Source of the DNA: Bacteroidales bacterium
GTDB taxonomy: Bacteria > Bacteroidota > Bacteroidia > Bacteroidales > UBA10428
NCBI GenBank assembly: GCA_016928305.1
Contig: JAFGKY010000135.1
Span: forward strand, 1 to 37,880
Direction of reading: 5' to 3'
Length of the DNA: 37,880 nt
Part shown: piece by piece, positions 33,540-37,880 of the stretch
Layout: each line of letters begins with the position of its first letter
Position numbering within the stretch: the stretch's first letter is position 1
The notes under the pieces: generated by a model
Database searches by the model: none
The model's input: the letters and a program-made list of their open reading frames with translations, nothing else
Told to the model about the DNA's origin: nothing
Translations under genes and position numbers: made by a program

Positions 33540-34101
33540 CAAATCCGGCCATTACATTCGATAAAATGGCCTTTGGAATAGATTCGTGCATGCGGCGTTT
33601 AATTTCCCCCACGGTAAGTTTTCCGTCTTTATTCACATCAAAAAACGGATTCTGTTTGGCTATGGTGGCGGCTGATAATTTGCCGGTTTGCAATACATAA
33701 TCGTCCGGTTTACCAATGGCTGCCGGAAAGAAGGTCACCAGGTACAGGTCGAAATAACTTTTCATTTTACCTGTCCATGGTTTAAAATATTTGTACACAT
33801 AGTGCAACTGGTCTATGGCACTCATCGAAAAGAGAGCCTTGTTTGTGGTTCCCAGGCGGATTGCCGTATCCGGCATGAACTGTATCAGACCTGTTGCCCT
33901 TTTCGATGACCTCGCAAGAGGATCCTCCGGATCACCAGGTTGCTTGTTTACCGCCTGTGCATTCAGGCGGCTTTCACTCCACATCACCATCATCAGCCAG
34001 CTGGGATTAATTTCCAGACTGCCTGATATTACACCGACAGCCTGCTCGAAAACGGCCCTGCTTTCTCCCTTGTTCGCTCTGAAATTCTCAATCAGTATCA
34101 T
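33520..34101 (-). CDS. Lytic transglycosylase (SLT domain) with C-terminal EF-hand-like loop
   Basis: The zero frame gives 193 residues. The SLT fold is marked by MWSESRLNAQAVN (catalytic E43 followed by S44) and ATGLIQFMPDTA (69-80). A calcium-binding EF-hand/dockerin-like loop follows: DVNKDGKLTVGE (155-166, with D155, N157, D159, E166). No signal peptide is seen. The enzyme would cut peptidoglycan, in virus or element entry or in host lysis. An A9 run near the end allows a -1 read-through to a membrane anchor (33434-33539); virion transglycosylases such as PRD1 P7 are also membrane-associated. The gene is followed by the holin-like gene. Confidence 0.87.
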   Translation of the reverse strand: MILIENFRANKGESRAVFEQAVGVISGSLEINPSWLMMVMWSESRLNAQAVNKQPGDPEDPLARSSKRATGLIQFMPDTAIRLGTTNKALFSMSAIDQLHYVYKYFKPWTGKMKSYFDLYLVTFFPAAIGKPDDYVLQTGKLSAATIAKQNPFFDVNKDGKLTVGEIKRRMHESIPKAILSNVMAGFEKKSLS

Positions 34102-34105
34102 ATTC

Positions 34106-35140
34106 TTAACTGTTTATGTTAACATAATCCGCACGAACCCATCTTTCCGTATTATCAACAGTCCTGAATTTTATAAACCGGCAGACACCCGTATCCAGGG
34201 TCATGAGGTATTCGCCCAGCAATGTCCTGGGTTGCACCAGGATGAAAGGCTGCATTTTTTCATTCAATATCTGTGTCAGGCTGTGTGTTATAACCGGATT
34301 CATCAAAGTGCCTTTCAATCCGGAATAAAATGTCAGCGGTTTTTTATAAGCCACTTCCGCCTGCGTGGAAGGGTACCTGGCGAGCATATCCTTGAATGTT
34401 GTGAATATATCCACATAGCCGGAACCGGAACTGACCCAATAGATGAACTGCTTTCCTGCATAAGCTTTCATGGCTTCCGGTATCCCTTCCTTTTTAACCA
34501 GATAAGCCACTTCGATAAATTTTACATTGTTCTTTTCATCGAAGTGCTGATTACCGGTTGCATAACCCAGGAATTCCTTGGGTTTCGCTTTCCGGATAAT
34601 ATTTTTATTCGCAGATATCTCATAAATGGCCCCATGATAACTGGCATCGGGTGAGCTGCGCAGGAAAACATCCGTTTTGGCTACTAACATCTGGTTCTTT
34701 GCTGCAAACTTGTAGGTTGTCCCGGTTGATTTATTTGTATTGGAAGAAATGATAGTAAGGACTTTCTGATAATCGCCGGTATTTAATTCATTCTGCAATT
34801 CTTTCAGAAGTTCTGAATTGTAAAGCTTCCGGTAAGCATTTACCACATCGTCAAGATTGGTTATCTGTTTTGCCGTCTCCATAATGGCATTCACATTGGT
34901 AAAGTCAAAGGACCGCATCCATTTGGCACCCGATGGATTAACAGCTGACCGAAATGCCATCGCCTGACGCACGGCAGGACTGTCATCGGCCAGGCTTGCA
35001 GTATTTCGTTGCCGGATGCCGGAAATGATCTTCTTCCCGAATTTATACAGGAGAAAACCACCCACGCCCACCACAGCACCACCTACGAGCAATCGCTTCG
35101 GGTTATCAAGGAAACTGTATTTGTCCTTTTTTTCGGTCAT
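34106..35140 (-). CDS. N-terminally membrane-anchored protein of the particle/lysis module
   Basis: The 344-residue protein has one membrane helix near the N-terminus (RLLVGGAVVGVGGFLLYKFG, about 15-34). A helical segment follows (FDFTNVNAIMETAKQITNLD to YNSELLKELQNELN, about 73-120), loosely annexin-like in pattern. The rest is beta-rich (TDVFLRSSPDASYHGAIYEI, EFLGYATGNQH), which could be an SH3-like module. It lies directly ahead of the transglycosylase gene and overlaps the 62-residue gene upstream by one base (TGATG). It may anchor or position the peptidoglycan enzyme, or be an internal membrane protein of a particle. Not recognised by family. Confidence 0.65.
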   Translation of the reverse strand: MTEKKDKYSFLDNPKRLLVGGAVVGVGGFLLYKFGKKIISGIRQRNTASLADDSPAVRQAMAFRSAVNPSGAKWMRSFDFTNVNAIMETAKQITNLDDVVNAYRKLYNSELLKELQNELNTGDYQKVLTIISSNTNKSTGTTYKFAAKNQMLVAKTDVFLRSSPDASYHGAIYEISANKNIIRKAKPKEFLGYATGNQHFDEKNNVKFIEVAYLVKKEGIPEAMKAYAGKQFIYWVSSGSGYVDIFTTFKDMLARYPSTQAEVAYKKPLTFYSGLKGTLMNPVITHSLTQILNEKMQPFILVQPRTLLGEYLMTLDTGVCRFIKFRTVDNTERWVRADYVNINS

Positions 35141-35328
35141 CAGATAAACAGTTTTGCTTTTTTCACCAGGGAGGGTTTTGCCTTAAGCTTATGCGCAAAA
35201 TCAATGAAATCCTTCGTGCCGGTTTCCTGGCGAATGGTCTTCATGATATCGAACATCGAAAGCAGTACTTCTCGAGCTTCATCCCGGTTTTCCGCTTCAA
35301 TGAGCACCATAAAATCAAATTTCTGCAT
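35140..35328 (-). CDS. Small protein of unknown function in the structural module
   Basis: This 62-residue, helical protein (EAENRDEAREVLLSMFDIM, then a Lys-rich C-terminus) shows no motif I recognise. Its start overlaps the coiled-coil gene by 14 bases and its stop overlaps the next gene by one base, so it is likely translated as part of the cluster. Confidence 0.6.
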   Translation of the reverse strand: MQKFDFMVLIEAENRDEAREVLLSMFDIMKTIRQETGTKDFIDFAHKLKAKPSLVKKAKLFI

Positions 35329-36181
35329 GGTTAGGTTCTTTTTTACCGTTAATAAATCCTACAATTTCCGCTGCCAGGCTATTGTTCTGCTCTACTTCAG
35401 AGAAAATGGTGAAAATCGCCGCCAGGATTTCATTGGAGGTGGTTTTCAGGTATTCGGCCACCAGGGCAATGATCTCGCTTCTTTTCTGTTCTTCCGGAGA
35501 TTCTTTTATGGCCGGACCGGTGTTCTCAACAATTCCTGAATTGTCATGCCCTGGCTGGATTGCCTTCGGAGTTGCATCAGAATCATTCAATCCCATCAGC
35601 TCTGCCAGCGGCTTTTTAACCTTATCCCTGGCAATACCGAAACTTTCCAGAATATCTCCCAACATCCCGGCATAGTACCGGATCTGCTTTTTGTTTTCAA
35701 GCTCGGCTTCCACCTGTGAGGCATGGTTTTCAAGTTCTTCTATGGTATCCCGCAGTTCTTCGTTTTCTTCCGATAATTCCAGCACCCTTTCCTTCAGCTG
35801 TTCATATTCAGCAAGTCTCTGGCGCTCCTTAAAACGTTCATCCACAATCCGGCTGATTTCAGCTTCTCCCAGTCCCCTGAAATTATCCGGTTCAGCATCA
35901 TTTTCGGGTTCCGGCAGGGCAAGCTGAATTTCCTTCAGCCAAAGCGGATTTACAGCTTCTTTCCCATCATACAGCTCAATTCTGACTTTATCCGGATTCT
36001 CATATTTCAGGTTCTTGGTGATCAGTGAAAGCTGTTGCACGGGCGCACGGTCAATAAGCTTGTTTTTTTCACGGCCGGTAATGAAAAGGGCAGAGAAAAG
36101 AACATCCTTGCCTTGTTCCTGGTAGGTTCGGATCTTTGTCCGGATGTTGCTTAAATTCACTGTAAACCTGCTGCGTTCCAT
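35315..36181 (-). CDS. Coiled-coil protein of the structural module (scaffold-like)
   Basis: The 288-residue protein has a mixed alpha/beta N-terminal domain (about 1-90). A long acidic coiled coil follows at about 110-170 (RFKERQRLAEYEQLKERVLE, LSEENEELRDTIEELENHAS). Then come a helix, a low-complexity linker and a C-terminal helical bundle (about 230-280). It is soluble. Position among the small candidate capsid proteins and the coiled coil make a scaffold or internal structural role plausible, but no family is recognised. Confidence 0.62.
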   Translation of the reverse strand: MERSRFTVNLSNIRTKIRTYQEQGKDVLFSALFITGREKNKLIDRAPVQQLSLITKNLKYENPDKVRIELYDGKEAVNPLWLKEIQLALPEPENDAEPDNFRGLGEAEISRIVDERFKERQRLAEYEQLKERVLELSEENEELRDTIEELENHASQVEAELENKKQIRYYAGMLGDILESFGIARDKVKKPLAELMGLNDSDATPKAIQPGHDNSGIVENTGPAIKESPEEQKRSEIIALVAEYLKTTSNEILAAIFTIFSEVEQNNSLAAEIVGFINGKKEPNHAEI

Positions 36182-36194
36182 AATCGTTCCCGGA

Positions 36195-36533
36195 TTAAAC
36201 TATCGAATAGTCTGGTATTACACGGATAAACTCGAAAATCTGCTGGTTGCTGCCGGCGGGTATTGAAATATGAATATTTCCGAAAAACTCCTGCACGCCG
36301 GATACCTGCATATAGGTGAAATAGTCCCATACTTGGAAAAAATTATTATCCGCCATGATTTCCGTACCAAGAGGAAGTTCCTTTGATACCAGGTAGAAAT
36401 ATTCATTGGTACCGATGATATCGTACTGAAGCTTGTTATTATTCAGAACAATCAGATACGGCTCAAATGAATAGACCTTGAAGCCCAATTGCTTCATCCG
36501 CGAAGCAATATAGGCAAGGGCATAATTATCCAT
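36195..36533 (-). CDS. Small beta-rich candidate structural protein
   Basis: From the ATG at 36533 the protein has 112 residues. A helix (MDNYALAYIASRMKQLGFKV) is followed by alternating beta strands (YLIVLNNNKLQYDII, EYFYLVSKELPLG, FFGNIHISIPAGSNQQIFEF). The frame opens earlier at 36581, but the internal start lies just after the upstream stop codon (TGATTATGG) and is preferred. It follows two other small beta-rich genes and may be a minor coat or spike component. Not recognised. Confidence 0.6.
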   Translation of the reverse strand: MDNYALAYIASRMKQLGFKVYSFEPYLIVLNNNKLQYDIIGTNEYFYLVSKELPLGTEIMADNNFFQVWDYFTYMQVSGVQEFFGNIHISIPAGSNQQIFEFIRVIPDYSIV

Positions 36534-36535
36534 AA

Positions 36536-36934
36536 TCAGGTTTGCGAAATTGCTTTGAGAACCGACACACATTGCAGACATATTTGAACTGAGTAAGGAA
36601 ATTCAACGATGTTTCTGAAATAGCCGGTTACACGAGTACCTTTAATGATTGGCTCTTCCAGTTTATAAAGAATCTGATCAATCCTTTTCCGATAGGGTAT
36701 CCAATTGGCCGGCAGATGGACCGGTTGTGAGGCCCTGTTGTTGAATGACAGGCTTACCTCTCCTAACCGGGTGGGCAGGTAAAAACTGTTTACACCCGAT
36801 ATAGAAACCGTCACCCCCGTGCATTGTAATACATTTGCAGGTATCAGGTAATCAATCTGAACGATCTGACGGCTTGTAACCTCCAGGGGAATGATTACCC
36901 ATTTCTCACAATGCTCTTTAATAACCATGGCCAA
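36536..36934 (-). CDS. Small beta-rich candidate structural protein
   Basis: The 132-residue protein is mostly predicted beta strand (VIIPLEVTSRQIVQIDYLIP, TGVTVSISGV, LGEVSLSFNNR, GTRVTGYFRN, YSVQICLQCVSV). The pattern is that of a compact beta sandwich, as in single jelly-roll coat proteins, but no signature motif can be pointed to. It shares layout with the next upstream gene (36935-37339): a strand, then a PTRLGEVSLSFN or PEDFDVKLV step, then a closing strand pair. They could be diverged copies. Confidence 0.6.
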   Translation of the reverse strand: MAMVIKEHCEKWVIIPLEVTSRQIVQIDYLIPANVLQCTGVTVSISGVNSFYLPTRLGEVSLSFNNRASQPVHLPANWIPYRKRIDQILYKLEEPIIKGTRVTGYFRNIVEFPYSVQICLQCVSVLKAISQT

Positions 36935-37339
36935 TCAGATTTTTTCTTCAAGTCGCAAATAGACATTGGCTGTATAGGGATATGGAAAGCCCATGGTATC
37001 GCCGCCGTCTTTGAATTTGGCTTTAATGGTACTTCCTGCAGCTTCCTCATCGAGCAGGTAGAACATTTCGTTGGGTTGTATTCCTGCTCCGTATGAAACA
37101 AGCTTCACATCGAAATCCTCCGGGAATATCTCCTTGTCGTTTATCAGAAGTGACATGGATGACCGCTGGGTGAAATACGCATAGAAAGGAAAGCATACCA
37201 GGACACCCGTAATTTTTCGGTACATCCTGTCTGATGTCACATTGACGTTGACTGTTGCACCAGGTTCAGGTACCGTTACCTTTACGATCTGGTATTTTAT
37301 TGCTTTAGGCTTTTCCATAAGGCTTTCAGAAGTTTTCAT
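36935..37339 (-). CDS. Small beta-rich candidate structural protein
   Basis: The 134-residue protein is beta-rich (KYQIVKVTVPEPGATVNVNV, YRKITGVLVCFPFYAYF, SMSLLINDKEIFPEDFDVKL, ending PYTANVYLRLEEKI). The first ATG is at 37339; a second at 37318 (MEKPKAIK) is also possible. It has no signal peptide. Together with its two neighbours it suggests a set of small coat or spike proteins of jelly-roll type. The fold is inferred from strand pattern only. Confidence 0.6.
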   Translation of the reverse strand: MKTSESLMEKPKAIKYQIVKVTVPEPGATVNVNVTSDRMYRKITGVLVCFPFYAYFTQRSSMSLLINDKEIFPEDFDVKLVSYGAGIQPNEMFYLLDEEAAGSTIKAKFKDGGDTMGFPYPYTANVYLRLEEKI

Positions 37340-37356
37340 AAAATTTAAAATAATGT

Positions 37357-37400
37357 CTGTCTGCCGGGCAATACAGGAAGTAAGTATCCCCGGCAGACAG
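37357..37400 (-). terminator. 12-base perfect stem-loop after the first structural gene
   Basis: Bases 37357-37368 (CTGTCTGCCGGG) and 37389-37400 (CCCGGCAGACAG) are perfect complements around a 20-base loop. The hairpin lies between the stop of the partial gene at 37415 and the next start at 37339. On the minus strand it is followed by ACATTATTTTAAATTTT, which is only partly U-rich, so it may be an attenuating or transcript-stabilising hairpin that lets the upstream gene be expressed at higher level. Confidence 0.55.
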
Positions 37401-37414
37401 GCAGCTTATGCATT

Positions 37415-37879
37415 TTAATACTTGGTTACAGCAGTTCCAACAAGAATTGCCTTGATGAACTGTGCGGCGACCGCATTCTGTCCCCATTCGATATTCAGCT
37501 CCATGGCCTGCTGATCAAAGATGATCTTGGCATTGTCGAGTTTGTAATAACCCTCCTGCCGGTCAGTACCGGTAGTATTGAACACCTCGCACGAAGTGGA
37601 AGGAATCAGTGTTGTTCCGTTTGCCTTGAACTCAAATTCACCGTTGCGAAGATATTGAGGAAGGATGCCGAATGAGGCGGATTCAACTGTTGCACTGTCA
37701 TTTGCTCCTATAAGAATGATACCACTCAGAAGCATCACATTTCCTTTTTCCAGTTTAGCGCTTGAAATATTCGAAACTCCGACAACCTTGTTGTCATCAT
37801 CCTTGAGCATTTTCACCACTTTGTTGTTGGAAACATCCTTGGTGACATAGTATGCCACATCCACTGCCTGGAGGGTTTT
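37415..37879 (-). CDS. Candidate major structural (coat) protein, 5' end beyond the window
   Basis: The frame is open to the window edge, so the N-terminus is probably cut; a GTG at 37864 gives 149 residues but is not convincing. The visible part is beta-rich with frequent Gly, Asn, Ser and Thr (KGNVMLLSGIILIGANDSA, FEFKANGTTLIPSTS, AMELNIEWGQNAVAAQFIKA) and no membrane helix. It is followed by a stable hairpin, as major virion genes often are. A capsid role is inferred from composition and position; no family recognised. Confidence 0.55.
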   Translation of the reverse strand, partial: KTLQAVDVAYYVTKDVSNNKVVKMLKDDDNKVVGVSNISSAKLEKGNVMLLSGIILIGANDSATVESASFGILPQYLRNGEFEFKANGTTLIPSTSCEVFNTTGTDRQEGYYKLDNAKIIFDQQAMELNIEWGQNAVAAQFIKAILVGTAVTKY

Positions 37880-37880
37880 A

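Noticed and set aside
33815..34654. 279-codon plus-strand open frame
   Set aside because: It lies antisense to the transglycosylase and membrane protein genes, whose motifs and overlaps are convincing.

Overview
The window looks like Bacteroidetes (Bacteroidota) DNA. Supporting signs are BT4734/VirE-type replication proteins, weak Shine-Dalgarno use, and a Bacteroidetes-style promoter (TTTG, 19 bases, TAATTTTG) upstream of the AbiE pair. Three blocks can be separated by gene content and by base composition.

Block 1 (429-5907, minus strand) is a compact five-gene operon. In transcription order it encodes a lipoprotein ABC substrate-binding protein, a radical SAM protein fused to a second substrate-binding-like domain and C-terminal membrane helices, a class II aminoacyl-tRNA-synthetase-like amino acid activating enzyme, an ABC ATPase and an ABC permease. 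It combines substrate capture, radical chemistry, amino acid activation and transport, and I do not recognise it as a described pathway.

Block 2 is a mobile element of virus-like or plasmid-like character. Its left arm (6206-10027, plus) holds an unidentified protein, a small HTH protein and a BT4734/VirE primase-helicase, followed by iteron-like repeats. Its right arm (25300 to the window end, minus) holds, in transcription order, several small candidate structural proteins, a coiled-coil protein, a membrane protein, a lytic transglycosylase, a small holin-like membrane protein, a spanin-like or phage-type membrane protein, an N6-adenine methylase, a RadC/JAB protein, a 1305-residue SNF2-type helicase and a RadA-like ATPase module. 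I found no terminase, portal or tail genes. Two genes in this arm end in A9 runs where a -1 shift opens a sensible continuation: a membrane anchor on the transglycosylase, and the RadA-like ATPase on the protein upstream of it. Two neighbouring proteins in the arm share a similar C-terminal tail.

Block 3 (about 10222-25149) is AT-richer defence cargo lying between the two arms. It holds an AbiEi/AbiEii-type toxin-antitoxin pair, a type I restriction-modification operon (hsdM, hsdS, an interposed PD-(D/E)XK protein, hsdR) and, converging on it, a tightly overlapping five-gene minus-strand operon: Xre-family regulator, Cas4-like Fe-S nuclease, long prokaryotic Argonaute, a small helical protein and an HExxH metalloprotease-like protein. 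No CRISPR array is present. The Argonaute operon and the radical SAM operon are the best candidates for undescribed systems.

All function calls come from reading motifs and gene order by eye; no database search was run.
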